From: Apoderus coryli
Lineage: Eukaryota; Arthropoda; Insecta; Coleoptera; Attelabidae
Direction: 5' to 3'
DNA length: 64,000 nucleotides
Assembly (NCBI GenBank): GCA_911728435.2
Contig: OU452205.1
Coordinates: 20,144,080-20,208,079 of the forward strand
In this document: positions 1-10,050 of the stretch, in pieces
How the letters are laid out: every line of letters starts with the position of its first letter
How positions within the stretch are numbered: the first letter of the stretch is position 1
The notes under the pieces: model-generated
Told to the model about the DNA's origin: nothing
The model's input: only the letters and a program-made list of their open reading frames with translations
Database searches by the model: none
Translations under genes and position numbers: made by a program

Positions 1-111
1 ATAGATTAATAGGGGTTAAAAAATAAAGTATACATATAATTGGCATGTACGATACTGAGATTTGAATGAAGTAGAAAATGACGTTATTGGTACAAAAACA
101 AAATTATATGA

Positions 112-930
112 AATGAAGGACACACTAAGCTAATCCCAAGACGGTTCCCGTGCAACGAAGTTCAATTTAACCCTACAGAAGTCATGCATATACTACCCGC
201 AATATTTACAAATTTAGACAGCTTTGTTCTGAATCCAGTTGTTAAAGAAACGATTCCTACTTATCATAATATTAGTGAAATTTTAAACACTAACTGGTCA
301 ATTAACAAACCGTTTGTCAATGTTAGTACTACACAAGACACAATAGCAAAAATAGTCAATTCCCTTAGAAATTTAGAATCTCGTCAGATAACGTATGGGG
401 ACGCCCAGGCAAAAAATGGCGATATTCTATATTTTGTATGGAATTCTATTACTACGATATTACTAATTTACTTGTTGCTACATCGTGAGAGAGCATGGGC
501 TTTTTTGCCAGCCATGGGGCAACAAGCACATGTTCAAAAATATGATAATTCAGAACAACACGACATTCTAATTGGAATTTTCTACGGGTTCTTTATATTT
601 TTCATAGGATATATAATTATGAGGATTACAATAATCGTTTATACACGTAAAAAATTGAGACAGAATATGATGAGTAGTATTAGGGGACAAAAAACAACAG
701 AAATACAACCAGAATTTAATAGAGTAAGGAATCATGAAAATAGGAGTACCCCAAAAACCAGGTCATATATTTTAGAGTTAGACAGCAATGAGGATTTATT
801 TGCTTTAAAAGAAAGAAAAGAAATTAGTTGTTCTTTACAAGAGTTAAATCTAAGACCATCGGTTGCTCCGAAGGATGGTAGTACGCGAAGAGTTAGTTTT
901 AATAATTATCCAGAAGAAATTACGGTATAA
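112..930 (+). pseudogene. Env-like membrane protein, C-terminal fragment
   Basis: The frame is open from just after a TGA at 109-111 to a TAA at 930; the first ATG is at 184. The product has two hydrophobic segments, about residues 83-97 and 126-149 counted from that ATG. A basic, polar tail of about 95 residues follows and ends in a motif like RRVSF. The tail of the Env protein encoded at 35575-37275 has a similar basic-then-VxF arrangement, which is why I suggest an envelope-type protein of an LTR element. Upstream, a different frame (about 63-130) continues into this one, suggesting a frameshift near 128. No fusion peptide or cleavage site is in the window. Assignment is by layout and weak similarity only. 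Confidence 0.4.
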
Positions 931-2300
931 GTAGGTAGAATAAGATTGGTATAAAGGGAAATCTAGAATAAGTATATAATGGGTCGTTTAATTTGTTTTA
1001 GTATTAACCAGCAACATAGATATTAGGTTTAATGTATTTATCTAAATACGAGTATATATAAGTTTTATTTAAAAAAAAAAAAAAAAAGAAGGTTTAGAGT
1101 GAAATTTTTAGAGACTGGCCACCTACGAAATTTCACTTTAATTGTTTAAAACAAAACTATATTTAAAAATCTACAACATGAATCAAGCTTGTAAGGATTA
1201 CGTAGCAAACATGAAATTAAATCCATGTTTATATAAAACGCTACTTGTTAACATAACAACTACAATAACAAGAAATGTAGTTGATAGTATTTTTTTAAGG
1301 ATTGTTATGAAATATAATTCTGATGTTTAATGCAATCAAAATTGTTAGTAGTTATGCAAAACATAAACAGAGAATACATTTAATTCTATTAATTATTAAA
1401 ATCATTTAAGTTTTATGTGTATTATTATTTAATAATCATTTGATATAAGCACAAGTAAGAACATATACTAATACTTTGTTTTTTCTCTTTTTGCATGTTA
1501 CGAGAATTTGAAAATGTTCCAATGAACCCTGCTGAAAACAATACACGACATGCGAAGAAAAGGAACGGTTCATGGCAAAACACTACACCAAACTACACTA
1601 CTAAGCGTATATGTACGAACACTGGACGATTGAAACCTGTGATTGAAACAATAAACGAGCAGTTCAACTATAAAAACAAAGATCAAACCAAGGCGCAAAC
1701 GATGAGGGTACACCTGGAGTCCAAAGTCCAGCTTACACTAGATTCAAAACACAAAAATCTAGTATATGACCCGTAGCAGCGTGTTTGACAATGATTAGTG
1801 CGCGGATTGAGGTGCAATTGACATTATAAATGAAAAAGTTCATTTACGATTTGATCGTAATGATCGAAATAACCAAGTGCTGATAATACTAAGTGAAACG
1901 TCACAATGTATAGACAATGTTTCCAGGTTCGTGCAGAAGAGACTTATGGTTTGTGTGTGGTAAATGATATGAATAGTAACGTTGACATTTTCCTTTACCA
2001 GTGTCGTGTAAAATAAAAAGGGTACATAATTTTTTATTATTGTAAAACAAGCAAAACTTTAAGTTTCTATTTTATTATTTTTTTTATTATTGTAAAACAT
2101 GCAAAACTTTAAATTTACATGGTTTAATCTTTTTTAATTTAACTTCTCAAATATAGTATGTATAGGTATATAAAATTAGTAGTTAAGATTATATTAATTG
2201 ACAATTATTATGTTAGATTGATTCAAAGGAGTAAACGCGAAAAAGTATAAATTTATTACAAACAGAAGGTTGGAGACCAACCTTTCGTAGGGCCGGGGGA
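931..2300. other. Non-coding 3' region of the left LTR element
   Basis: About 1.4 kb with no recognisable gene. It holds a poly-A run at about 1072-1086 and, just after it, an inverted repeat (AGTGAAATTT near 1099 with AAATTTCACT near 1129). A frame of 93 codons at 1495-1776 is basic and Asn/Thr-rich, resembles nothing I know, and is not called a gene. Two direct copies of a T-rich 60-bp sequence lie near 2030-2110. Confidence 0.5.
2289..2300 (+). other. Polypurine tract candidate
   Basis: AGGGCCGGGGGA lies directly before TGTCAC, the expected position of the plus-strand primer of an LTR element on the plus strand. It supports placing a 3' LTR start at 2301. Confidence 0.5.
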
Positions 2301-3297
2301 TGTCACAGTATGAAGATTTATTAAATATTTTATAAATTAATTTACTTATTAATAAAGATATACATTCATTTTTCCATTAGAGAAGATACTTCCTGTTACA
2401 TCACCTTACGTTTTTTTATTTCCAACGAGAGTAATTTTAGACAAAACTTCCTTTTGGAATACATAATTTACATTTTACAAAATTTACTGACAGTCGCTAT
2501 TTTCACTCGAGGTGCTTGGACTTTGTTTTTGCGGTCTAAGCAAAATAGGAGAAGCATCGGTCATTAGGTAGGAAAAAAGTAAATAGCGTAGACCAATAAA
2601 AAAGTAGAAAAATATAAAACAAATTAATGAAAGGGGGAAAAGAATTAAATGAAAAATTGACACAAACAAAAAAGAGGAGAGTTCGGACGGGACAGTCGAA
2701 GGAAACGGACGTCCTGATACGCGCGAAGTTCGGGATGTTTTTCTTAAGTAAGAGTTAGATGTTAGGAAAACGGATTCTCGACCGTTCATCGAAGAGTAAA
2801 GGAAAAAGAATTTTTGATCGCGCGTGTAACTTTTACTCCTTTGAAGACGATCCAGTTGATTGAGTGCAAAATGTTAAAATTTTTAATGTAAGTACCAACA
2901 AAATTTTATTGTGTAGAGTGTATGTAATTTCCTCTTTTGTATCTTTTGTATTTTTTGTATCTTTTGTTATTTTTTAAAAAAAGTCATTGATTTTATTTGC
3001 ATTTTTAATTATTTAAAGTTTGTACATTTTTATAATAAACAGTAATTAAGTTTTTGATTCACTTCGTTTCATTTCTACTTAGCTTTTAAACTGTTGTGTT
3101 TCTTAAATAAACCCAGCCACTTGTGAGTAGGATTGTAGCATTTTGAATGGCTTCCGTCTGAAAACATGATACTAGGAGGGACCCAGGGACGTATCGAGAA
3201 CTAGCCAAGCGAGTCCTGTGAGACTAAAGATCGTAGAAAACATTTTTTAATAAATTACAATACATCTAGCCCCTTTATAAGAACCAAAGATGTGACA
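2301..3297 (+). repeat. 3' LTR (candidate), about 997 bp
   Basis: Boundaries come from the purine tract before TGTCAC at 2301 and the matching GTGACA at 3292-3297, a 6-bp terminal inverted repeat. An AATAAA-type signal lies near 3105. No second LTR is in the window, so the boundaries could not be checked by pairwise comparison. The minus-strand frame at 2484-2789 inside it has no recognisable feature. Confidence 0.55.
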
Positions 3298-3357
3298 ATA
3301 TAGTGCATTAGTGTTAGTTTTATGGGTATTAATATATTCGGTGTAAACTTGTAGGGG

Positions 3358-4985
3358 TTATAATTTCATTGGATCACATGATTCTATATGTCCTGTAACT
3401 AATTCGAAGGATGTAAAGTTCGTACTTGAGTGTATGGTACTATTATAGGCTATAACTGCATAAGACATTAATGTAATTATATCAAGTTGATCATCTTTTT
3501 CTTTCAATATTCTAATATGCTCTATTAATGTTGAATTCAATCTTTCTACTGGTCCGTTGGATTCATGATGATTAGGTGTAGTAAAATGTATTTTTATATT
3601 ATGGGTTTTTAATAATTCTTTTACAACTTCATTTTTAAATTCTGTACCATTGTCAGAAACGATTTGTTTTGGTATTCCAAAGAATGAAAAGAAATGAATT
3701 AATGTTTGGCAAGCAGAAATTGCAGTTCCAAAATATGGTAAAGCTTGTCCAAATTTTGAAAATTTATCTAGAAATACTAAGAATTTTTGTTTACCTATTA
3801 ATAACGTATCGATGTGTATTATTTCAAATGGTTTTGAAGGGGTTTCTGTTAATATTAAAGGTTCGTTTGGTGGATTTCTATTATATTTTGTTCTTTGACA
3901 AATTTCACAATTATTAATGAATTTTGATTCATCTAGTTTTAATCTTTTCCAATAATAATTAGATTTTAATCTCGTTATGGTTTCGTGAATTCCTCGATGG
4001 TTACTTTTTCCTTCGTGAGAAAATCGTATTATTATTTCTCTTTCATTTTCTTGAACATTATTAATTAGTTTTGAACATTCTACAATTTTAAATTTACAAA
4101 AATGTTTTCTTAGGGCTTCTTGGAAATAAGGTCTTAAATCTTTGGAAAGAAAGTGTATATATGTTGTTTTTTCTTTTAGATACTCCTTTAAGAATTTGGT
4201 TATTGTATCAGAATTTGGGGGTAAAGTAGCTTTTATTATATGATTTCCGTCAAATGTTTCATGAGTTGCTTTTACATAAGAGTCATATGGTGATTTTTTT
4301 ACAATAATTTGGTTATTTTTGTTATTTATGATTTCGTCTAATATTGGTATATCGATTAAAGGTTCATTTTCGGCTATACTATGAATAGTATTAGATGATT
4401 GATAAGGGGGTCTAATTTGAATATCTTGTAATATTTTTATTTTTGATGTAGATGGTTTTTCAATTTCTTGCAAGGTTTCATCTACAATTTCGGCCGTTAC
4501 TTGATTTGGGTCGAATTCTATTAGGTTATCTGTTAAATATTTATCTATATCGAAATCTATATCTCCGGGATTATTTAATGTAGATTCATTCTCTAAAGCA
4601 AAATGTTGTATACGAGAAAGAGCGTCAGCGTTGGTATTTTGTTTGCCACTTTTGTAGATTACTGTGTAATCATATTCTTCAAGCTTGAGTCTCCATCTAA
4701 CAAGTTTAGAATTAGGTTCTTTTAGATTAAATAGCCATACTAATGGTCCATGGTCCGTGAATATTTGAAATTTTCTACCATAGAGGTATGGTCGAAAGTA
4801 TTTACATGCCCATACAATTGCTAGTAATTCCTTCTCAATTGTGGAATATTTTTGTTCAGTTTCGTTTAATGTTCTGGAAGCATATGCTACTGGATTATCT
4901 TTTGGAGGTGTACCTTGTGATAAAACTGCACCTAAGGCAATGTTTGAAGCATCTGTAGTTAATACAGGGTTTTGTAAAGTCTGGA
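3358..4985 (-). pseudogene. pol: Pol 3' part: RNase H and integrase (gypsy element 1)
   Basis: RNase H and integrase of a Ty3/gypsy polyprotein. From about 4960 the frame reads TTDASN (RNase H), SRTLN, TDHGPLVWLF and NADALSR. The first internal Met is at 4473. Integrase follows with its HHCC zinc site (HRGIHET then CEICQRT), first Asp in IHIDTLL, second Asp in VSDNGTEF and Glu in VERLN, so the DDE triad is present. The frame stops at 3358 soon after the core, so the C-terminal domain seen in the sister element is absent. A one-base frameshift near 4955-4960 separates this piece from the RT frame. It cannot be made as one protein. Confidence 0.85.
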
Positions 4986-5027
4986 TATTTTAATATAGGA
5001 GAATTAATTAATAAATTTTTTAAATGA

Positions 5028-6491
5028 TTAAAAGATACAATGAATTTTTGGGTATGTTCTACTTTTGCACTTTTTTTTAAACAGAGTGTTAATGGTTTTG
5101 CTACTTTCTTTTATAAATCGTCTATAATATCCTGCTAAACCTAGAAAAGATTTGATTTCTTTCTGTGATCTGGGTATTGGAAAATTTTTTACTGCGTCAA
5201 TTTTCTCTGGGTTAGGCTTAACTCCGTCTTTTGTAATTTTATGTTCTAAGTAATCAACTTCTTTGTGTAGAAATACTGATTTGTCCAGTTGTATCTTAAA
5301 GTTTGATTGTTTAAGTCTGTCAAAAATAATTTTAAGTCGTTCAATATGTTCTTGTAATGAGGTGCTGTATATTATAACATCATCTAAATAAACACAGCAT
5401 ATTTCGTTTTGGAGTCCTCTTAATACGTTATTCATTACACGTTGCAATGTTGAAGGAGCATTCTTTAGTCCAAAAGGCATTCTTTTATATTCATAATGTC
5501 CTGTGTCTGTTGAAAATGCAGTTTTTTGGATATCGTCTTCATGCATTTCTATTTGATGGAAGCCATTCGCTAAGTCCAAAGTAGTAAAGTATTGCGCTTT
5601 TCCTAACTTGTCTAATATGTCAGAAATATTTGGTAATGGGAATTTGTCATCTATTGTCACGTCATTTAGTTTTCTGAAATCACACACTATTCTCCATTTT
5701 CTTCTTCCTGATTTGTCTAATTTTTTCGGTACAACCCATATGGGACTTGACCAAGGTGAATTTGAATTTTGGATAATTCCATTTTCTAGCATTTGATTTA
5801 TTTGTGTCTTGACTTCCTGTTTATGTATTTTCGGGTATCTATAGGTTGTGGTATAAATGGGTGTCTCGTTTGTCAGGTTTATTTTGTGTTTAACTTGGTT
5901 TGTAAATGTCAAAGGTATTCCTTCACAGTAAAATATGTCTCTGTATTCGTAACATAAGTCTCGTATTTTTTTATATTCCTCAGAATTACAATGATTAAGT
6001 CTTAAATTCTTCAAATTTTCTTTTTGTTTGTTGTCTATGTAATTGTCATATTCAGTATCAGTTTCCATGTTTTCCAAAAAATTATTTTCATTTTCCTCTA
6101 TAAGTTCTATATCTAAGGGTTCATGAAAGGTCACTTTAATTGGGTTATCTCGAGAGTTGGTAATAACAGTGATTGCAAAAAAGTCTACAATGTTTACGAG
6201 TGCTTGTGGCATTTCAGCACCATTTAAATTGATATAATTTAATATACCTAAGCCGTTTTTTTCTTTTACTGGTACTTTTTTTTGTTGTGTAACTCTAGAA
6301 GGTATAATTAAAGATTGAAAAGGTTGTATTTGTTTTGGAACGTTTCTCGTTTTATTATCAATAGATAGCATATTGTTTTGAAAATAAAGTGGTAACTTAA
6401 TATGATTTGTTTCCAAAGTTAAATTGTTTAAATTTATTTTTGCACCAATATTAATTAAAAAATCTATGTAAAAGGATGTGTTTGGCGACAT
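5028..6491 (-). pseudogene. pol: Pol 5' part: protease end and reverse transcriptase (gypsy element 1)
   Basis: Reverse transcriptase of a Ty3/gypsy element. Visible motifs are SPWSSPIWVVPKK, RKLNDVTIDD, FTTLDLANGFHQI, RMPFGLKNAP and the catalytic YLDD in VYLDDVIIY, then FLGLAGYYRRFI. The first 20 or so residues are the end of the protease domain, whose start lies beyond the insertion at 6469-7825; residues before about 6468 come from the insertion. The frame ends early at 5028 because of a slip in an A-run near 5073; the correct frame is open again downstream to about 4960. No working enzyme is expected. Confidence 0.9.
6457..6468. repeat. Target-site duplication, left (12 bp)
   Basis: AAAAAATCTATG here is repeated exactly at 7826-7837. 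The two copies bracket the ribozyme-repeat insertion and lie in the protease coding sequence. Confidence 0.85.
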
Positions 6492-6660
6492 CTAGTTTTA
6501 TTGTTGGTAGTACGCCAAGTGAAAACAGTTCCTATATCGACTGCCTGGGAGGTCTCTGACCCCATAAAGCAACTACCAACACATAGACGCGCCGATACTT
6601 CCTTAAGCGGGATCGCATATATTTGGAATGGGCTTGTTTAACAAAACAAGACTTAAAATC

Positions 6661-6762
6661 CGAGAGTTTGTCTGTCAACCACTATACTTTCACCAGACGG
6701 CCGTTTCGTCGATCCACGACTCATCAGTGGTGATCGGTCAGTAGTTGACAGCCAAACTCTCG
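6661..6762 (-). ncRNA. Type I hammerhead ribozyme, 332-bp family, copy 1
   Basis: Minus-strand copy of the motif described in detail at 7356-7457: core CUGAUGA, 4-bp stem II, GAAA, 3-bp stem III and cleavage after GUC. It lies 332 bp from copy 2. By eye the core and helices are unchanged. Confidence 0.85.
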
Positions 6763-6992
6763 TAAATAATGTGCTATATACCACAAACGGTACAGAGATG
6801 TAAAAGGATGTGTTTGGCGATATCTAGTTTTATTGTTGGTAGTACGCCGAGTGCACACAGTTCCTATATCGACTGCCTGGGAGGTCTCTGACCCCATAAA
6901 GCAACTACCAACACATAGACGCGCCGATACTCCTTTAAGCGGGATCGCATATATTTGGAATGGGCTTGTTTAACAAAACAAGACTTAAAATC

Positions 6993-7094
6993 CGAGAGTT
7001 TGTCTGTCAACCACTATACTTTCACCAGACGGCCGTTTCGTCGATCCACGACTCATCAGTGGTGATCGGTCAGTAGTTGACAGCCAAACTCTCG
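6993..7094 (-). ncRNA. Type I hammerhead ribozyme, 332-bp family, copy 2
   Basis: Second direct-unit copy on the minus strand, one period from copy 1, with the same core. The third direct unit is cut near 7306, before its ribozyme. Confidence 0.85.
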
Positions 7095-7355
7095 TAAATA
7101 ATGTGGTATATACCACAAACGGTACAGAGATGTAAAAGGATGTGTTTGGCGACATCTAGTTTTATTGTTGGTAGTACGCCGAGTGAACACAGTTCCTATA
7201 TCGACTGCCTGGGAGGTCTCTGACCCCATAAAGCAACTACCAACACATAGACGCGCCGATACTCCCTTAAGCGGGATCGCATATATTTGGAATGGGCTTG
7301 TTTAACACATCCTTTTACATCTCTGTACCGTTTGTGGTATATACCACATTATTTA

Positions 7356-7457
7356 CGAGAGTTTGGCTGTCAACTACTGACCGATCACCACTGATGAGTC
7401 GTGGATCGACGAAACGGCCGTCTGGTGAAAGTATAGTGGTTGACAGACAAACTCTCG
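7356..7457 (+). ncRNA. Type I hammerhead ribozyme, 332-bp family, copy 3
   Basis: Self-cleaving RNA motif. Core CTGATGA is at 7391-7397. Stem II is GTCG 7398-7401 with CGAC 7407-7410 (loop TGGAT). GAA is at 7411-7413. Stem III is ACG 7414-7416 with CGT 7419-7421 and a two-base loop, and the cleavage site is after C7422 (GTC). Stem I starts with TGGTG 7423-7427 pairing with CACCA 7386-7390. After an internal loop it is extended by 7356-7378 pairing with 7435-7457 (about 22 pairs, one mismatch, one G-U). All invariant bases are present. The minimal stem III is typical of animal type I hammerheads, which often act as dimers, fitting a tandem arrangement. Confidence 0.9.
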
Positions 7458-7687
7458 GATTTTAAGTCTTGTTTTGTTAAACAAGCCCATTCCAAATATA
7501 TGCGATCCCGCTTAAGGGAGTATCGGCGCGTCTATGTGTTGGTAGTTGCTTTATGGGGTCAGAGACCTCCCAGGCAGTCGATATAGGAACTGTGTTCACT
7601 CAGCGTACTACCAACAATAAAACTAGATGTCGCCAAACACATCCTTTTACATCTCTGTACCGTTTGTGGTATATACCACATTATTTA

Positions 7688-7789
7688 CGAGAGTTTGGCT
7701 GTCAACTACTGACCGATCACCACTGATGAGTCGTGGATCGACGAAACGGCCGTCTGGTGAAAGTATAGTGGTTGACAGACAAACTCTCG
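7688..7789 (+). ncRNA. Type I hammerhead ribozyme, 332-bp family, copy 4
   Basis: Exactly 332 bp after copy 3, with CTGATGA at 7723-7729 and the same helices. It lies in the last, partial inverted unit, which still includes the whole motif. Confidence 0.85.
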
Positions 7790-7825
7790 GATTTTAAGTC
7801 TTGTTTTGTTAAACAAGCCCATTCC

Positions 7826-7837
7826 AAAAAATCTATG
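7826..7837. repeat. Target-site duplication, right (12 bp)
   Basis: Exact copy of 6457-6468, directly after the last inverted unit. Confidence 0.85.
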
Positions 7838-8130
7838 CCTAGTAAGCCATCAAATTTATCAGAAAAATCAAAGAGATAAAATTTTTGAATTCCATCGAAA
7901 TTAAAGCAAGAGAAAATATGTATATCCATAGCTTCATTGTGAATAGAGGTTGCATGTGCACTCTTAACTGAAAAATATTGATTATAAATATATTGAGGAT
8001 AGACATTATATGCTAGTTGAGGATTAATAAAACTTTTTCCACTACCAGTGTCTATTAAAAATTTTGCTTGTAATTCAGGTATAAAGATTACAGGTAAATC
8101 GGTATTATTGTAGTTATTTAAATATATCAA
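7838..8130 (-). pseudogene. Retroviral-type aspartic protease, N-terminal part (gypsy element 1)
   Basis: The start of the pol frame on the minus strand. The catalytic motif is visible in LIDTGSGKSFI, and the second hydrophobic motif in DGLLGIDFL. The frame begins with a TTG that overlaps the gag stop by three bases, one frame back, so it was probably reached by -1 frameshifting rather than its own start. The ribozyme-repeat insertion cuts it right after DFL; the frame then runs about 33 codons into the insert to a stop at 7717. The remainder of the domain resumes at about 6468. Confidence 0.8.
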
Positions 8131-9407
8131 GTGATCTTTGATGTACTCGTCTTCAATTGAAAATTTTCATATTCGTTATATTCATTATCATCATTATTGT
8201 AGCTTTCATAAGACTGACTATAATAATCATATGAGTTAAAATCAATATTTTGTTGTGGATCTGCATAATTATTTGTTAGATTTTCATGAAATTGGTTTAC
8301 TTCAATATCATTTTTAGAATTATCTTTATAAGTGGGTTCTACAGATTGGTGAGATAATTCATCTACTGTAATGTTGTTTATTCTTGGTTGTTGAGTTTTT
8401 ATACGAGTGTTGGATGATGAAGTATCCATTGGTTCCGGATAATTATGTTTTGGAATAGCACCTGTATTTGCATTATGGTTATGAAATCGATTATTAAAAT
8501 TATTATTATTTTGATGAAATATGGGTCTTGGTTGATTATTAAACATAGGTGATCTATAATTTTGCGATGAAAAATTCCGTCTGGGAAAATTGTTAGACAT
8601 AAATGGGGTATTAGGATTTGAATACATTGGTCTAAACGGAATATTATTTGTTCTTGGAATAGACGATGGATGAAATACATTTCTTTGTGGAATTGACATA
8701 TTGAAATTTGGTTTTTGAATTTGCGGTGGGTGTTGTGGAAAGGATTTATTGTTAGGAGTATTTGATCTATTTTTATAATTTATAAAGTTTTCTTCTTCAC
8801 AAACAAATGCCATTGCTTGTTCTAGTGAATTAGGATTTTTTAGTCTTACTACTAGTTGCATATGATAGTTGAGATTATTTACAAAAGTTTTTAAACATAG
8901 GTCATCATACTGTCGAATTTTTAAAATTTTCATATTAGGTTCTTCAAGTGAATTATTAACCTTTGTGAATAAAAGACTTCTAGAATCTTGTATTCTTAAA
9001 CCGAATTGATGAAATGTTTCATTACGTTCATGGCGCATACAAATTATGTCTTGCACCAAACAATCTTCTGATCTTTGATCTGAAAATGTTGTAATTAACG
9101 CGTCTTTGATATTTTGCCAAGTGTTTAATTCAATACGCGAACCAATTAAATCAGCAGCTCTTCCTACTAATTTTCCTACTACTGTATCAAATAAACATAT
9201 GTTTATAGCAGCATTTACGTTATCTCTAACTTGATGATTTCGAAGAAAATGTTCACAAGAATTTAAAAATCTACTCAATGTTTTTGGATTACCGTCAAAA
9301 CTAGGAATATTATCTGCTTGATAACGAATTAATTGATAATTTGGTTGTGCCATTTTTGTTTTGTTTTTCTTATTTGCTTTTATGCTTAAATTATCAAATA
9401 AATTCAC
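8127..9407 (-). CDS. gag: Gag (gypsy element 1)
   Basis: Open frame of 426 codons at the 5' end of the element. The N-terminal half has the Gag capsid-like pattern (IPSFDGNPKTLSRFLNSCE, then QRSEDCLVQDI and FHQFGLRIQDSR) that also occurs in the gag at 41243-42328. The C-terminal half is Asn/Pro/Phe-rich and disordered in character. I see no CCHC zinc knuckle, unlike the sister element. The first 15 codons up to KMAQ may be non-native; a Met at residue 19 would also be a good start. The frame is unbroken although pol is not. Confidence 0.8.
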   Translation of the reverse strand: MNLFDNLSIKANKKNKTKMAQPNYQLIRYQADNIPSFDGNPKTLSRFLNSCEHFLRNHQVRDNVNAAINICLFDTVVGKLVGRAADLIGSRIELNTWQNIKDALITTFSDQRSEDCLVQDIICMRHERNETFHQFGLRIQDSRSLLFTKVNNSLEEPNMKILKIRQYDDLCLKTFVNNLNYHMQLVVRLKNPNSLEQAMAFVCEEENFINYKNRSNTPNNKSFPQHPPQIQKPNFNMSIPQRNVFHPSSIPRTNNIPFRPMYSNPNTPFMSNNFPRRNFSSQNYRSPMFNNQPRPIFHQNNNNFNNRFHNHNANTGAIPKHNYPEPMDTSSSNTRIKTQQPRINNITVDELSHQSVEPTYKDNSKNDIEVNQFHENLTNNYADPQQNIDFNSYDYYSQSYESYNNDDNEYNEYENFQLKTSTSKIT

Positions 9408-9831
9408 TATGTCTTCAAGATTTTCCAGATTAAAAGCTATTCAAAAAAAAATTATTCTATATTTATATCATTAAAATCAATTCTTAAACTAAGGTAAATA
9501 AGGAAAAGGAATTCACACTTACGATATTAATATTAACTTATGCTGGATTTTGGACATTCTTTGCTTTGTTTCTTCTTCTTAATTATGGAATTTGGACGAT
9601 TTTTGTTCCTCTTTCCGCACCAATAGGGCTCTGGACGATGCTTGTTCCGTTGTCCCCTAGTCTGAGCACTTGTACCACAAACTTTCACTTTTTTTATTTT
9701 ATTTTGTCCGACTTGGAGTATAACGTTCGTTTGAATAGTTAATCGTTGACACGAACTACGATTTTTCCGGCTTTTTTGGGCTCGATTTTGGAAACCTCAA
9801 ATTTTTGAAAAAAAAAACGTATCTACTCAAT
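9408..9831 (-). other. 5' leader of gypsy element 1
   Basis: About 420 bp between the primer site and gag with no gene. It contains short repeated phrases around TTGGACGATT and GGACGATGC. The equivalent leader in the intact element, at 42329-42760, is of similar length. Confidence 0.6.
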
Positions 9832-9850
9832 CCTACAGTCGACTGCGCCA
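9832..9850 (-). other. Primer-binding site (tRNA-Ser-like)
   Basis: On the minus strand TGGCGCAGTCGACTGTAGG follows the LTR end. The first 11 bases match the 3' end of insect tRNA-Ser plus CCA, the primer used by several insect errantivirus-like elements. The match beyond that is imperfect. Confidence 0.6.
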
Positions 9851-10049
9851 GTTATATTTGACCACTCGGTATAAATATTTTTAAAAAAGCTTTATTCAAG
9901 TTTATGGTTACAATTGTACTGTCTTTCTTCTTAAGTCTACATGCATTTATAAAATTTTAACTTAAGATAAGAAAATGCTGAAAATGCTGAACAAGTAATA
10001 TGTAAGTGAATACAATGCAAAAATAATTACAAAATGCGTGGATGTAACT
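9851..10049 (-). repeat. 5' LTR of gypsy element 1
   Basis: On the minus strand it begins near AGTTACATCC and ends TATAAC just before the primer site, about 199 bp. The intact element's LTR begins TGTTACATCC, which supports the start. AATAAA lies near 9893. The right edge at 10049 directly abuts the first unit of the F-box array, so the element appears to have inserted into the array, which may continue left of the window. Confidence 0.55.
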
Positions 10050-10050
10050 T

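Larger units (their letters stand above)
1..3297 (+). mobile_element. LTR retroelement, 3' part only, cut by window edge
   Basis: The segment reads, on the plus strand, as the 3' end of an LTR element: an Env-like C-terminal frame, about 1.4 kb of non-coding DNA, a purine-rich tract and a candidate LTR of about 1 kb. No gag or pol is visible, so the rest would lie to the left of the window. Immediately after the LTR the sequence becomes the integrase end of a minus-strand gypsy element, so this element probably inserted into that one. The missing 5' half and target duplication make the assignment an inference. The family is not determined. Confidence 0.55.
6469..7825. mobile_element. Insertion of 332-bp hammerhead-ribozyme repeats, direct then inverted
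   Basis: The 1357-bp insertion starts with TAAAAGGATGTG, which recurs at 6801 and 7133, giving a period of exactly 332 bp. Two full direct units and about 174 bp of a third are followed, near 7306, by one full and one partial unit in reverse orientation. A 12-bp target duplication flanks it. Removing the insert and one duplication copy makes the host protease frame continuous, so it is a real insertion. Each complete unit holds a type I hammerhead ribozyme. There is no protein-coding capacity. The arrangement resembles terminal-repeat concatemers of Penelope-like elements, or a ribozyme-bearing satellite that inserted as a cDNA; I cannot decide between these. Confidence 0.85.
3298..10049 (-). 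mobile_element. Ty3/gypsy element, minus strand, decayed and nested
   Basis: Reading on the minus strand, the order is LTR (9851-10049), primer site, gag, protease, RT, RNase H, integrase, the standard Ty3/gypsy order. The 3' part (integrase C-terminus, any env, 3' LTR) is missing because the sequence changes at 3297 into another LTR element. The protease is split by a ribozyme-repeat insertion and pol has at least two further frameshifts. It is a relative of the intact element at 34934-43104: gag lies one frame from pol in the same way, the pol motifs are alike, and both LTRs begin with a variant of GTTACATCC. Confidence 0.85.

Noticed and set aside
1495..1776. 93-codon frame in the 3' region of the left LTR element
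   Set aside because: No start context, domain or repeat of it elsewhere; kept only as a note.
2484..2789. 101-codon minus-strand frame in the left LTR
   Set aside because: No known features and located within a candidate LTR; likely chance.
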